A DNA stretch of 64,000 bases from an uncultured Streptococcus sp. (GCA_934229725.1 CAKQDX010000001.1:62001-126000); one strand, 5' to 3'; counted from the first letter of the stretch, positions 1-9,341 are shown. A program made the numbers and translations. Notes: generated from the sequence alone by a model not told the origin.

Positions 1-427
1 GTGTGTAATGGTCATACCCATTGATGTGAAGAAAGCCATGAACAGCTAAGAAGCCCATCTCACGCTCATAGCTATGTCCATATTCTTCAGCCTGTTCGTG
101 AGCCTTATCAACGGAAATAAAGAGTTCACCGATATAACTATCAAATTCTCCCATCATTTCAGCCAATTCTGGATTTTCCGCTAAATCTTCCTCATCAAAA
201 GTGATATCTACTTCTGGCTTATACTCCAAACTAATGACATCAGTAGGGCGGTCCGTATCACGATACTCTAAATTCAATTCGTGACTACGTTCGTTAGTTA
301 CAAAAGTAACTGCCATCTCCTTGTCTTCCTTACCAAGTTTTTGCGCTGCAAAATCAAGTAACTCCAAGGTTTGTTTTTTAATTTCTTCAGAGACCTGTCC
401 AGTCTCATCAATCATTTCAACGTACAT
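1..427 (-). CDS. ybeY: Endoribonuclease YbeY, C-terminus cut by window start
   Basis: Metal-dependent single-strand RNase needed for 16S rRNA 3'-end maturation and ribosome quality control. The 142 visible codons start at ATG 425-427 behind a GGAAAG ribosome site and include the family signature HGFLHINGYDH (zinc-binding histidines) right at the window edge. The family is about 165 residues, so roughly 23 residues lie outside. The reading frame can be opened further upstream from a GTG, but the MYVEM start matches what I recall of streptococcal orthologues. It follows recR on the same strand, separated by a terminator and a likely own promoter (-10 at 570-575). Confidence 0.93.
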   Translation of the reverse strand, partial: MYVEMIDETGQVSEEIKKQTLELLDFAAQKLGKEDKEMAVTFVTNERSHELNLEYRDTDRPTDVISLEYKPEVDITFDEEDLAENPELAEMMGEFDSYIGELFISVDKAHEQAEEYGHSYEREMGFLAVHGFLHINGYDHYT

Positions 428-592
428 AGCATATCTTTCCGAACGATTTATTCCAGTTTTAGGACAGAACCGTTCGTTTCCTTTCACTAACAAATTAGCT
501 TTTTATTATAAATACTTAATCACAGTTAATATCGCCCCAGATTAACTCCGGTCCAATACCAATCACTTCATTATATCACAAGGATACAGAAA
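428..592 (-). promoter_or_regulatory. ybeY upstream region: candidate promoter and inverted repeat
   Basis: Read on the minus strand, an extended -10 (TGATATAAT) lies at 570-575 and a second TATAAT at 505-510; neither has a convincing -35. Nearer the gene, CGAACG (440-445) and CGTTCG (471-476) form a 6-bp inverted repeat 25 nt apart in the 5' leader. No gene is visible here. Confidence 0.4.
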
Positions 593-620
593 AAGCAGAC
601 TTAAGCCTAATTGTCTGCTT
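593..620 (-). terminator. Terminator downstream of recR
   Basis: On the minus strand AAGCAGAC pairs with GTCTGCTT around a 12-nt loop and is followed by a short T run. It ends the pbp2b-recR transcript. The stretch 621-798 between it and recR shows no gene. Confidence 0.7.
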
Positions 621-798
621 CTTTTATTAAGAATATGATTTAGCAAGCCTTTATTGATTTAGACCATGAGAAAAACCGCTTTTTCAAAGAACTCTTTAAC
701 TTCTTTGTCCCTACATTTCTGCATCAGCACCTTACTATTAAAAACTTTCAGTATCAAAATCCAACAAATAGCAAAATAAGCCATCGCTAAATGACTTT

Positions 799-1395
799 TT
801 AAAGTTCTGTTCGATTTTCGATAGCCCTTAGCAAGGTCACTTCATCAGCATACTCGATGTCAGAACCAACAGCCAAACCACGCGCTAAACGAGTCACCTT
901 GATTCCCGCAGGTTTGAGGACACGTGAAATATACATAGATGTTGCCTCACCATCTGCTGTTGCATTAGTAGCAATGATAACTTCGTCAACCTCGCTATCC
1001 ATAAGACGAGTAATCAAACTTTTCAAGTTAATATCATCTGGTCCAACACCATTCATAGGGGAAATAAGTCCTTGAAGCACATGGTAGAGACCACGGTATT
1101 CCTGAATCTTTTCCATAGCCGAAACATCTTTGGAGTCTTCAACAACCAAAATCTTAGTACGATCTCTCGTTTCATCTGTACAAATGTTACAGGGATCATC
1201 ATCTGTCAAACGACCACAGACCGAGCAATAAGTCAATTCACGTTTGGCTGCCAAGAGGTTTTTTGCGAAATCATTGACATCTTCATCAGACATGCTAATG
1301 GTATAAAAAGCTAGGCGTGTCGCTGTTTTAGCCCCAATTCCAGGGAGTTTTGAAAAACTATCAATCAGCTTCGCAATTGGAGTAGGATAAAGCAT
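799..1395 (-). CDS. recR: Recombination mediator protein RecR
   Basis: Works with RecF and RecO to load RecA at gapped DNA. The 198 residues match the family length: an N-terminal helix-hairpin-helix (about 10-30), a four-cysteine zinc finger (Cys57, 60, 69, 72 in CSVCGRLTDDDPCNIC) and a Toprim domain (about 80-175). The ATG sits behind a GGAGA ribosome site. It follows pbp2b by 140 bp, a pairing common in streptococci, but a terminator lies between them, so it probably relies on read-through or a weak promoter of its own. Confidence 0.97.
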   Translation of the reverse strand: MLYPTPIAKLIDSFSKLPGIGAKTATRLAFYTISMSDEDVNDFAKNLLAAKRELTYCSVCGRLTDDDPCNICTDETRDRTKILVVEDSKDVSAMEKIQEYRGLYHVLQGLISPMNGVGPDDINLKSLITRLMDSEVDEVIIATNATADGEATSMYISRVLKPAGIKVTRLARGLAVGSDIEYADEVTLLRAIENRTEL

Positions 1396-1501
1396 GAAGG
1401 TCTCCTATTCTTTATATGTTTTTATTCATCTCTTATCTTTTGTCACTGTCATGGATAAGTCTTTACCCACGAACAAATACTCAAACACTATATCACAGAA
1501 A

Positions 1502-1528
1502 AATCCCTCGTGCAAGGCACAAGAGATT
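1502..1528 (-). terminator. Terminator after pbp2b
   Basis: A 12-bp stem with a 3-nt loop (arms 1502-1513 and 1517-1528, G-T pairs included), followed on the minus strand by a T run. It begins 8 nt beyond the pbp2b stop. Confidence 0.8.
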
Positions 1529-1535
1529 TTCATAT

Positions 1536-3650
1536 TTAGTGAGTATTTTGATAAAGTTCCATGATAGCTTTGACCGCATTTTGATGAGCCTTACTCTCCC
1601 CGTCTAGAGTATGTGGATACATAATCCCAACTGCCAACTTAGTACCATCTTTGGCAGTCGCATAGGCCACGGCATTAAGGTTAACCGTTGTTACAGAGTT
1701 ACCGGAAGCATCCGTTGCATAAGTTTCAGCTGTCCCTGTTTTACCACTAATTGGAATGATAGAACTTGCCATAGCTTTACCAGTCGCAAGGCTAGAACCT
1801 GAATTAACGACATCATTAAAGCCTTGTTGAACAATACCCATCTGCTCAGAATCGAGAGGTAAGGTATTTAATACACGTGTATCTACCGTTGAGGCTAGAG
1901 TTCCGAGACTACCATTAGATCCTGCATCGTAGATACCTCCAACGATATGAGGGGCTACACGTTTACCACCATTAGCAATTGAAGCAACATATTGAGCTAG
2001 TTGAATGGTTGTATAGGAGTCATACTGTCCAAAGGCTTCTGTCAGCACATTGGCAACATTGTATTTCTTGGAAATATAGCCTTCAGATTCTCCAGGTAAA
2101 TCAAGACCAGTCGAAACCCCCATACCAAACTCTCCATAAGTATCACGAAGAGTTTTCATAGCCTTATCCATATTATCCGTTGACAAAGCCATACCTGGAT
2201 AATATTGTTGGCCGAGGAGTTTGATAGCAATCTGAACCATATAGGTATTTGATGAATATTCTAGGGCCTGAGTAGCCGTAATGGCACGACTACCTTGATC
2301 CGTAAACCAAGATGTAATAGGGGCTGAACCAGCAATATTAATAGGCTGGTCAGTCAAAACTTGGTTGCCGTAAATAACACCCGAACGCCAACCTGCCGTC
2401 AAGGTAGCACCCTTAACAACAGAACCTGGAATGAAGACATCCGTAATCGTTCCTAGGGCATCTGCCTTAAAGTCTGGTGCTCCTTTCTCATGTTTTTGTC
2501 CTGCCATGGCAAGTACAGCACCGGTGTCTGCATTCAGTACCACCGCATACATTCCTTCAGAATAGGTCGCCTTATTCTCAGCAATTTCTGAAGAAAGTTG
2601 TTGACTCAGGATGTCTTCAACACCCTTTTGAAAATTGAGGTCAATGGTTAACTGCAGGTTGTTACCCTTACTACCTTTTTGCGTGATTTTATCACTGTCG
2701 ACCTTTCCTTCTTTGTCTACAGTAATTTCACGAACCGTATGTTTTCCTTGTAGTTTTTCCTCATATTCTTTTTCTAGATAAGAGGTTCCCACACGGTCAT
2801 TGAGGGCATAGCCTTTTTTAAGGTATTCCTTGGCATCTTCCTGAGGTAATCCTGCCTCTGAGCTTGAAACCTTACCGATCAGAGGAGATAAGGCCGAATC
2901 AGCTGTATGACGTTCCCAGTCCTTAGCAACAGTAATACCGTTAAGTTCCTTTTGTTTAGCCGCTACAATCGCAATCTGATCAGGTGTTAATTCGCCTGTC
3001 TTTAATGTGACTGTTGAGAAATTTGATACAGCATTCATCTGAGAATAGATATAGACAATCTTAAGTTCATTCTCAGAATAATCAACGGCATCATCAGGCA
3101 CTGCATCAACAGCGTTATTGTAAATAGTAGCTTCTGCAAGTTTGTTACCAAATTTGTCTGTTTTCTTGTCGTTTGGAAGATTATTGACCACACGTTTATA
3201 GGTCGCAGAATCCGCAAGGTAAAAATCACGTTTTTGACGGGCAGTTACCTTAGTTTCAGTCAGAGTTACCATGGTTGCCAACTTCTCTGCAACCTTTTTC
3301 ATCGTATCAGATGAGACCAGATTACTACGTGTAAAGGTAATGACGTCCTTACTTTGGTTGGTCGTCAGAGCAACCCCCTTGGCATCAAAAATTTGTCCTC
3401 GCTCGCTAGCAATTCTAACAGTATACTTGGAATTATCCTCTAATTTCTTAGCATAGAAGGATTTGTTAGAAATCTGCATATAAGCAAGGCGTGCAAAAAG
3501 TAATAAAAAAAGAACAAGAACGACACCAAAAAGCAAGTAAACACGACGTGAGATATTCACTGGCTTCTTAGGTTTATTGGCTCGTTTGTCTTTTCGTTTT
3601 TGGCGCCATTTTTTCCAATTTTGATTGAGTTTTTTTGAAAATGATGTCAC
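1536..3650 (-). CDS. pbp2b: Class B penicillin-binding protein 2B (transpeptidase)
   Basis: Peptidoglycan transpeptidase for peripheral wall growth, anchored by one N-terminal membrane helix (about 36-57) with a basic cytoplasmic tail before it. The 704 residues hold a dimerisation domain and then the penicillin-binding domain with all three motifs: SVVK (nucleophile Ser410), SSN (466-468) and KTGTAE (from 637). The start is GTG 3648-3650 behind GAGGAAA; I see no better ATG. In pneumococcus this enzyme works with RodA and is the main target altered in penicillin resistance. I cannot judge mosaicism without an alignment. Confidence 0.95.
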   Translation of the reverse strand: MTSFSKKLNQNWKKWRQKRKDKRANKPKKPVNISRRVYLLFGVVLVLFLLLFARLAYMQISNKSFYAKKLEDNSKYTVRIASERGQIFDAKGVALTTNQSKDVITFTRSNLVSSDTMKKVAEKLATMVTLTETKVTARQKRDFYLADSATYKRVVNNLPNDKKTDKFGNKLAEATIYNNAVDAVPDDAVDYSENELKIVYIYSQMNAVSNFSTVTLKTGELTPDQIAIVAAKQKELNGITVAKDWERHTADSALSPLIGKVSSSEAGLPQEDAKEYLKKGYALNDRVGTSYLEKEYEEKLQGKHTVREITVDKEGKVDSDKITQKGSKGNNLQLTIDLNFQKGVEDILSQQLSSEIAENKATYSEGMYAVVLNADTGAVLAMAGQKHEKGAPDFKADALGTITDVFIPGSVVKGATLTAGWRSGVIYGNQVLTDQPINIAGSAPITSWFTDQGSRAITATQALEYSSNTYMVQIAIKLLGQQYYPGMALSTDNMDKAMKTLRDTYGEFGMGVSTGLDLPGESEGYISKKYNVANVLTEAFGQYDSYTTIQLAQYVASIANGGKRVAPHIVGGIYDAGSNGSLGTLASTVDTRVLNTLPLDSEQMGIVQQGFNDVVNSGSSLATGKAMASSIIPISGKTGTAETYATDASGNSVTTVNLNAVAYATAKDGTKLAVGIMYPHTLDGESKAHQNAVKAIMELYQNTH

Positions 3651-3744
3651 TTTTTTTCCTCTATGTTCTCATAAAAATTCTCTTTTATTTTATCATAAAT
3701 CAGCCTAGGCAAACTTAAAAAAAATGTCGAAATCTAAAAAAACT

Positions 3745-3761
3745 TGCCTCAATCTGAGACA
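3745..3761 (-). terminator. Terminator after nnrD
   Basis: On the minus strand TGTCTCA pairs with TGAGGCA across a 3-nt loop (one G-T pair), followed by AG and seven T residues. Confidence 0.75.
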
Positions 3762-3772
3762 TGTTCTTTAGA

Positions 3773-4609
3773 TTATAATGACAATTTTCTCATCCAGCTT
3801 GGAATGGCTTTACTGATGCGTGTCGGCAAAACCACATAGGCATTTTTAGCGAGGTCATCGGCAATGACTGAGTGAAGCCAGCTGGCAACCGTAACAGCTT
3901 TATAGCGGTCATTTGAAGCAAATTGAGCGAGAAAACCAGTTACCATACCGGCCAAGGTATCTCCCATACCACCTGTTGCCTGGTAGGGACCTCCAACCTC
4001 TAAATGAGCTACTTCTTTACTCTGGTAGACAGCCGTTCGGTGGCTCTTGGCCACTAGTATGGTTTCAGCTGGAAAGTCTGCCAGAGCTTGCTGTGTATTA
4101 GAAACAGTCTGCTCCTTAATAGCTAAGCCAGATAGGCGTTCCCATTCTTTCTGATGAGGGGTAAGAATGAGGTGACACTCTGGCAAATCCGCCTTATTTC
4201 TCTTAGCAAGGAGGTTAAGGGCCGATCCATCAACCACCAGGTTCTGATTCGACCTAATATTTGCAAGGACCAAATCCAAGACCTGACTAGCTGCATCACT
4301 CTCACCTAGACCTGAACCGATTAAAACCACATTTGCAGCCCTAAGATTCTCAAGAAGCCTGTTCCTTTCTCCAAAATCAAAAGCCATAGCTTCAGGAAGA
4401 TGGGAATGAAGTGCTGTGATATTGTCACGATCAGTCGCTACCGTAACCAAGCCTGCCCCACTATTGACACAGGCAATAGCAGCCATAATAATGGCACCAC
4501 CATATGGATAAAGACCACCAATCAAAAGCACCCGACCGTAAGATCCCTTGTGAGACTCTCTCAAGCGAGGTCTAATCACTTGCCTAGCTAAATCGTCATC
4601 TACTTTCAT
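3773..4609 (-). CDS. nnrD: ADP/ATP-dependent NAD(P)H-hydrate dehydratase
   Basis: Repairs NADH and NADPH damaged by hydration. Ribokinase-like fold (YjeF C-terminal domain, carbohydrate kinase family) of 278 residues. Visible motifs are LTPHQKEWERL (149-159, substrate side) and GMGDTLAGM (214-222, catalytic aspartate and anion hole). The N-terminal epimerase domain found in fused versions is absent. The ATG at 4607-4609 has AGGATAG upstream, inside the end of folD, and the stop-to-start gap is 3 nt, so the two genes are translationally linked. Confidence 0.92.
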   Translation of the reverse strand: MKVDDDLARQVIRPRLRESHKGSYGRVLLIGGLYPYGGAIIMAAIACVNSGAGLVTVATDRDNITALHSHLPEAMAFDFGERNRLLENLRAANVVLIGSGLGESDAASQVLDLVLANIRSNQNLVVDGSALNLLAKRNKADLPECHLILTPHQKEWERLSGLAIKEQTVSNTQQALADFPAETILVAKSHRTAVYQSKEVAHLEVGGPYQATGGMGDTLAGMVTGFLAQFASNDRYKAVTVASWLHSVIADDLAKNAYVVLPTRISKAIPSWMRKLSL

Positions 4610-4612
4610 AAG

Positions 4613-5467
4613 CTATCCTTTCGCACTACGAAGAGCAGCTTGATAGGTCTGTTCCATAAGCATGGTAATAGTCATAGGGCCTACACCACCTGGAACAGGC
4701 GTGATCATGCCAACTTTATCTTTCACACCTTCAAAATCAACATCGCCACAAAGTTTACCTTCTTCATCACGGTTAATTCCCACATCAATGACAACGGCAC
4801 CCTCTTTGACAAAATCTTCTGTGACAAATTTTGCACGTCCAATAGCCACAATCAAGACGTCTGCTTTGTTACAAACATTCGCCAAATGTGGTGTTCTTGA
4901 GTGGGTCAAAGTAACTGTGGCATTTTTTTCCAAAAGAAGCTGAGCCATGGGCTTGCCGACGATATTACTACGTCCAATAATAACTGCTGTCTTGCCTTCC
5001 AATTCAACATTATACTCACGCAGGATTTCCATAATACCTGCAGGGGTACACGGCACCATTTGAGGACGTCCATTCCATAGATTCCCCGTATTCATAGGGT
5101 GGAATCCATCAACATCCTTTTTAGGGTCAATAGCCAAGAGAATACGCATTTCATTGATATGGTTAGGTAGTGGTAATTGTACCAAGATACCATGGAAGAG
5201 CGGATCTTGATTGTACTTTTCAATGACCTCAATCAACTCTTCTTCACTGATTCTCTCTGAAAGATTGACCGTTTTGCTATGGAAACCTGCCTTAATCGCC
5301 GCACGTTCCTTATTACGGACATAAACCTGACTAGCAGGGTTGTCTCCAACCATAATAACGACCAATCCCGGTACAATCCATTCACTTTCTTTAAGACGAG
5401 CTACCTTTTCTTGCAATTGATTTTGCATTTTAAGAGCTAGGGCTTTACCGTCCATCATTATCACCAT
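4613..5467 (-). CDS. folD: Bifunctional methylene-THF dehydrogenase / methenyl-THF cyclohydrolase FolD
   Basis: Interconverts 5,10-methylene-, methenyl- and 10-formyl-tetrahydrofolate with NADP, feeding purine, thymidylate and formyl-Met synthesis. I start it at ATG 5465-5467 because a GGAG site lies 8 nt upstream; a longer frame to a TTG at 5497 would begin in the promoter -10. That gives 284 residues, the usual length. Catalytic Tyr49 and Lys53 (YVRNK), the GRSNIVGKPMAQLL nucleotide-binding segment and the C-terminal TPVPGGVGPMT motif are present. It forms an operon with nnrD. Confidence 0.96.
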   Translation of the reverse strand: MVIMMDGKALALKMQNQLQEKVARLKESEWIVPGLVVIMVGDNPASQVYVRNKERAAIKAGFHSKTVNLSERISEEELIEVIEKYNQDPLFHGILVQLPLPNHINEMRILLAIDPKKDVDGFHPMNTGNLWNGRPQMVPCTPAGIMEILREYNVELEGKTAVIIGRSNIVGKPMAQLLLEKNATVTLTHSRTPHLANVCNKADVLIVAIGRAKFVTEDFVKEGAVVIDVGINRDEEGKLCGDVDFEGVKDKVGMITPVPGGVGPMTITMLMEQTYQAALRSAKG

Positions 5468-5496
5468 GTGTGTTCTCCAATACATACTTTTTTTCA

Positions 5497-5502
5497 ATTA
5501 TA
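5497..5502 (-). promoter_or_regulatory. folD-nnrD promoter -10
   Basis: Extended -10 (TATGGTATAAT) on the minus strand, 30 nt before the chosen folD start. No clear -35, as is common for extended -10 promoters. Confidence 0.6.
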
Positions 5503-5575
5503 CCATAGGGAAGGCTCTTTGTGACTTAATTTTCAAAATTTTCAAAAAAACAGTTCACATTTGAGTACAAAAAAA

Positions 5576-5594
5576 GCCGAAACACTGTTTCAAC
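5576..5594 (-). terminator. Terminator after the 5616-6401 hydrolase gene
   Basis: An 8-bp stem with a 3-nt loop, flanked by T runs in both orientations. On the minus strand it lies 22 nt beyond the hydrolase stop. Confidence 0.8.
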
Positions 5595-5615
5595 TTTTTT
5601 GATTCGTTTTCACTA

Positions 5616-6401
5616 TTAATTGACAAAACCATTTTGCTGGCTCCATCCTTTAATGGCTCGTAAGGTCTTTTGTTGGAATTTGCCACTCTCATACATATGA
5701 TCGGCACCAGTTAGTGAAATAAGAACCGAACCTTGGTAGTTTTTTGCCGTTCTTCTTGCAATATTAGGATGAGTCATCTTGTCCCTGGTTCCAGAAATCA
5801 CGAGAACAGGGCAGGATATTTGGCTAAAGTCCACGTAAGCTGCCTTCGTTTTATCGAACCGAGGAAGAGCCATCTGGGTGTAAACCTTACCTGATTCAGG
5901 CACTAAGGTCGCAAAAACTTCTTCTTTCAAGGCTTCTTCTTGTTCATTCATACAATACTTGAAAAACTCCTTTTTATAAGGAGGCATGGCTTTTTTCCAA
6001 AAGCCCCAACGTAGAAAATGCTTACCAAAACAAGCCAGCATGGTTGGGTAAAAGGCAAAAATATCTGCCGTAGGTGCTGGTCCCATAAGAATCATACCAG
6101 CTACTTCCGTCTTTTCGGCAACCATCTGTGCCACCAAACATCCTAAAGAGTGTCCCAAAATAAGTGGTGGTTGATCTAGACTTTCAATCAAGTCCACCAA
6201 ATCATCTCGGTAATTCTGCAAGGTCACCGTCCCAACCTTTGCTAGACAATCTTGGTAGGGTAAGTCATGGTAACGAAAGCTAGGAGTATGCACCTTATAT
6301 CCCATTTGACGCAGACCTGAAGCGAATTCTCCCCAAACATTACCGTCACACCAGGTACCGTGAATTAGGACAATCTCTCTGTTCAATGCCATTCCTTTCA
6401 T
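5616..6401 (-). CDS. Alpha/beta hydrolase, substrate unknown
   Basis: A 261-residue single-domain hydrolase without a signal peptide, so cytoplasmic. Family marks are IHGTWCDG near the start (oxyanion loop), the nucleophile elbow GHSLG, the acid in ISGTRD and the late histidine in GADHM. It resembles general esterase or lysophospholipase-like proteins, and nothing in its surroundings names a substrate. The start is ambiguous: the first ATG (6401) is only 2 nt from GGAG, while the next in-frame ATG (6392) has 11 nt spacing and may be the true start. It appears monocistronic. Confidence 0.85.
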   Translation of the reverse strand: MKGMALNREIVLIHGTWCDGNVWGEFASGLRQMGYKVHTPSFRYHDLPYQDCLAKVGTVTLQNYRDDLVDLIESLDQPPLILGHSLGCLVAQMVAEKTEVAGMILMGPAPTADIFAFYPTMLACFGKHFLRWGFWKKAMPPYKKEFFKYCMNEQEEALKEEVFATLVPESGKVYTQMALPRFDKTKAAYVDFSQISCPVLVISGTRDKMTHPNIARRTAKNYQGSVLISLTGADHMYESGKFQQKTLRAIKGWSQQNGFVN

Positions 6402-6495
6402 TTCTCCTTTGTTAAATCAAGCTAGATTTTTTTCAATGTCATCATATCACACTTTCTCTTAGGCAATCTTTATACATTTCTTACAATTGTAAGCA

Positions 6496-6529
6496 AAAAT
6501 GACCCCTTATCCAAATAAGAGATCATTTT
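6496..6529 (-). terminator. Terminator after the feo cluster
   Basis: A 15-bp stem (arms 6496-6510 and 6515-6529, three G-T pairs) with a 4-nt loop, flanked by T runs on either strand. Confidence 0.8.
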
Positions 6530-6540
6530 CTTGTATTCTA

Positions 6541-6681
6541 TTAATGATTAGCTTTATGCATTTCTTCTTTGACCGGGCAAGAGCACTCACAATCGCCACA
6601 AGAGCCTTTTCCTTTGATATAGTGACGGATGCCCAAACCAGCCAAAGCGAAAATAATAAAAGCAATAATAAATGTAGACAT
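6541..6681 (-). CDS. FeoB-associated Cys-rich membrane protein
   Basis: A 46-residue protein: an N-terminal membrane helix (about 3-18), then a basic stretch and a cysteine cluster SCGDCECSC (about 27-35), ending in a charged tail. This is the layout of the small FeoB-associated cysteine-rich proteins often placed next to feoB. It lies 12 bp after feoB with its own ribosome site (GGAGAAG). The cysteines could bind Fe(II) or a cluster during FeoB transport, but the role is not established. Confidence 0.85.
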   Translation of the reverse strand: MSTFIIAFIIFALAGLGIRHYIKGKGSCGDCECSCPVKEEMHKANH

Positions 6682-6692
6682 AACAACTTCTC

Positions 6693-8825
6693 CTAACTAT
6701 GAGCTTCTTGAAGATTTTCCAAGGTAATAATCTTATCCTTAATTTGACGCGGTTTACGAACAACGAAGTAAATCATCGTCACTAAAAGCAAGACTGCTAC
6801 AAGTGTCCAAAGCGATATTGGCTTACCATAAAGAAGAACTTGACCAAATTGATATAAAATCAAGCTGACACAATAGGCTAAGCCTGTTTGAAAACCAATC
6901 GCTCCAACCGTCCATTTCAGATTAGCCATTTCACGTTTGATAGCCCCAATAGCTGCAAAACATGGTGCACAAAGCAGGTTAAAAATCAAGAAAGAGTAAG
7001 CAGCTAGAGCTGAATAATCTGCTTGCAAGGCCGTAGCCAAACCAGCTTCACTACTGTTATGATAAAGAATTCCGAAGGTAGCCACAACAGTCTCCTTGGC
7101 TGCTAAACCTGTGAGAGCAGCAACCGTTGCTTTCCAATTTCCAAATCCCAGAGGTGTAAAAATCCAAGACAAGCCTTTACCTAGAGTCGCTAAGATACTC
7201 ACTTCCGTATCAACGGTCTGTAACATAAAGTTGTAGTTGGACATGAACCAAATCAGGACAGTCAAACTAAAAATAATGGTTCCTGCACGTTTCACAAAAC
7301 TCATAGCCTTACCAAAGGCATAACGCAAGACAGACATAGCCTTAGGCCAATGATAAGAAGGCAACTCCATAATGAAAGGACTGGTCAATCCACCCAAAAA
7401 GCTCGTCTTTTTAAGGGCAATACCTGATAAAATGATGGCAGCCATCCCAATAAAATAAGTACTTGGAGCTACCAGAGGATTGTGAGGAAAGAAGGCCCCA
7501 GCAATCAGAGCGATAATTTCCAACTTAGCTGAACAAGGCATAAAGGTTGCCGTCATAATGGTAATCCGACGATCTCTTTCATTTTCAATTGTCCGGCTAG
7601 ACATGACTGCTGGGACACCACATCCTGTTGAAATCAACATTGGAATAAAAGATTTCCCAGAGAGCCCGAAACGACGGAAAATACGGTCCATGACAAAGGC
7701 GATACGACTCATATAACCAATATCTTCAAGCACACCTAAGCAGATAAATAGCACGAAGATTTGAGGAAGGAAGCCAAGTACCGTCCCGATCCCAGCCACA
7801 ACGCCATCAACAATCAAAGACTTAAGCCAATCTTGGACATGAAGATAGGTGAGCCCAGAGGTCATCAAATCAGGAACATACTTGCCAAAGAGAACATCAC
7901 TGGCCCAGTCAGTCCACATCTTTCCCTGAAGAGAAAGATAATAGACCAAATACATAACTACCGCAAAAATTGGGAGAGCCAAAATACGGTTGGTTACTAA
8001 TTTATCAATCTTGTCTGACAAGGTTAAGGCAAAATCTTTTGTCTGACTCTGAGCCATCTTACAAACACGTTCAATAAAGGCGTAACGCTCATTAATGACA
8101 ATAGATTCGGCATCCTCTGTGAAAACTTCCTCAGTGATACGTATGATGTCTTTGATTTCTTTACGTTGGAAAGCTGACAAATCTAGTTCAGCCTCAACCA
8201 AAGCATCGTGTTCAAAGAGCTTAATGGCATAAAAACGTGCTGACCTTTGTGGCACAGAATTTCCCAAAACATCCAAAATTTGTGAGATGGCAGCTTCTAA
8301 TTTATCATCATAAATTGGAAAAGCGATGTCTCCTACAGTAGCAGTCGTCGTATGAGCTGCCTTTTTCACAACCTTATCCACACCAGTCTGTTTGAGAGCG
8401 CTAGTCGCAACCACCGGGACACCCAGATGATAAGACAATTTATCAATATTAATTGTTTTTCCCTGAGCTTCTAAAACATCACTCATGTTAAGAGCCAAGG
8501 TCACAGGAATACCTGTTTCAATCAACTGTGTTGTCAGATAAAGGTTACGTTCCAAGTTTGTCGCATCAACCACATTTAAGATGCTATCAGCCTTTTTGCT
8601 GAGTAAATAGTCACGCGCCACCTTTTCCTCAGGACTATAGGGTGACATAGAGTAAATCCCAGGTAAATCCTGAATTTCGATATCTTTATGCTTTTTAACC
8701 AGCCCACTTTTTCGTTCAACTGTAACACCTGGCCAGTTACCAACACGCTGATTATGCCCTGTCATCAAGTTGAATAAGCTAGTCTTACCACTATTAGGAT
8801 TACCAATTAAAGCAACTTCTATCAT
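6693..8825 (-). CDS. feoB: Ferrous iron transporter FeoB
   Basis: Membrane Fe(II) importer with a cytoplasmic G domain. The 710 residues begin with GNPNSGKTSLFN (G1, residues 8-19) and DLPGIYS (G3), followed by a helical regulatory domain. About eight or more membrane helices come next, with the two Gate repeats around residues 350-420 and 580-650. Its ATG overlaps the feoA stop as ATGA, so the two are coupled. Confidence 0.97.
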   Translation of the reverse strand: MIEVALIGNPNSGKTSLFNLMTGHNQRVGNWPGVTVERKSGLVKKHKDIEIQDLPGIYSMSPYSPEEKVARDYLLSKKADSILNVVDATNLERNLYLTTQLIETGIPVTLALNMSDVLEAQGKTINIDKLSYHLGVPVVATSALKQTGVDKVVKKAAHTTTATVGDIAFPIYDDKLEAAISQILDVLGNSVPQRSARFYAIKLFEHDALVEAELDLSAFQRKEIKDIIRITEEVFTEDAESIVINERYAFIERVCKMAQSQTKDFALTLSDKIDKLVTNRILALPIFAVVMYLVYYLSLQGKMWTDWASDVLFGKYVPDLMTSGLTYLHVQDWLKSLIVDGVVAGIGTVLGFLPQIFVLFICLGVLEDIGYMSRIAFVMDRIFRRFGLSGKSFIPMLISTGCGVPAVMSSRTIENERDRRITIMTATFMPCSAKLEIIALIAGAFFPHNPLVAPSTYFIGMAAIILSGIALKKTSFLGGLTSPFIMELPSYHWPKAMSVLRYAFGKAMSFVKRAGTIIFSLTVLIWFMSNYNFMLQTVDTEVSILATLGKGLSWIFTPLGFGNWKATVAALTGLAAKETVVATFGILYHNSSEAGLATALQADYSALAAYSFLIFNLLCAPCFAAIGAIKREMANLKWTVGAIGFQTGLAYCVSLILYQFGQVLLYGKPISLWTLVAVLLLVTMIYFVVRKPRQIKDKIITLENLQEAHS

Positions 8826-9298
8826 TTTTCCTCTCCCTCATCCAGCATGACTACACTAATCATTTGCGCTTCCGACTTTCGTAGCGTTAATTCATAGCCT
8901 CTCAAACTAATTTCTAATGGGTCTCCTAAGGGAGCTACTTTACGTAATAAAAGCCGTGTTCGCTTTGTAATTCCCATATCCATGAGACGACGCTTGGTTT
9001 CATTAGCTGCGAAAATATCAGTGACGATGGCAGAACGCCCAACTGGTAGTTCAGAAAGAGGTATTTTCTCCTCATTTTCCTCAGCAGGTGTCAAATCAAT
9101 CTTATCTAGAATCGATGCATCAAAGGCTAAGCGACTCCCTTTCACTATAATAATAGCACTGTTTTTGGTCTTAGTTACCACCTCAATGGTTTCACCAGGA
9201 GCTAACCCTAAGTTAGATAGGTGCAAAAGACTATCTTTAGGAAGGTTAATTCCAAGAATCCTATAAGGGGTTTTTAAGACCGTATCATATATAAGCAT
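8822..9298 (-). CDS. feoA: FeoA protein with two tandem FeoA domains
   Basis: Small SH3-like partner of FeoB. Most FeoA proteins are about 75-85 residues, but this one has 158 and contains two FeoA units: about 1-72 (with HLSNLGLAPGETIEV) and about 78-155 (with RRLMDMGITKRTRLLL). The second unit matches the family better; the first is more diverged. First gene of feoA-feoB and the Cys-rich gene. Confidence 0.93.
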   Translation of the reverse strand: MLIYDTVLKTPYRILGINLPKDSLLHLSNLGLAPGETIEVVTKTKNSAIIIVKGSRLAFDASILDKIDLTPAEENEEKIPLSELPVGRSAIVTDIFAANETKRRLMDMGITKRTRLLLRKVAPLGDPLEISLRGYELTLRKSEAQMISVVMLDEGEEK

Positions 9299-9335
9299 AT
9301 TTCTTGACCTTCTATATTAATTTTGGTATGGCATC

Positions 9336-9341
9336 ATTATA
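9336..9341 (-). promoter_or_regulatory. feoA promoter -10
   Basis: Extended -10 TGCTATAAT on the minus strand about 38 nt before the feoA ATG. The neighbouring sequence is AT-rich with short dyads (TTATAGCATAA). I cannot assign an iron repressor site with confidence. Confidence 0.55.

Noticed and set aside
621..798. Remnant of a transposase or small gene between recR and its terminator
   Set aside because: Short stretches look codon-like on the minus strand, but no family match, start signal or terminal repeat could be found by eye.
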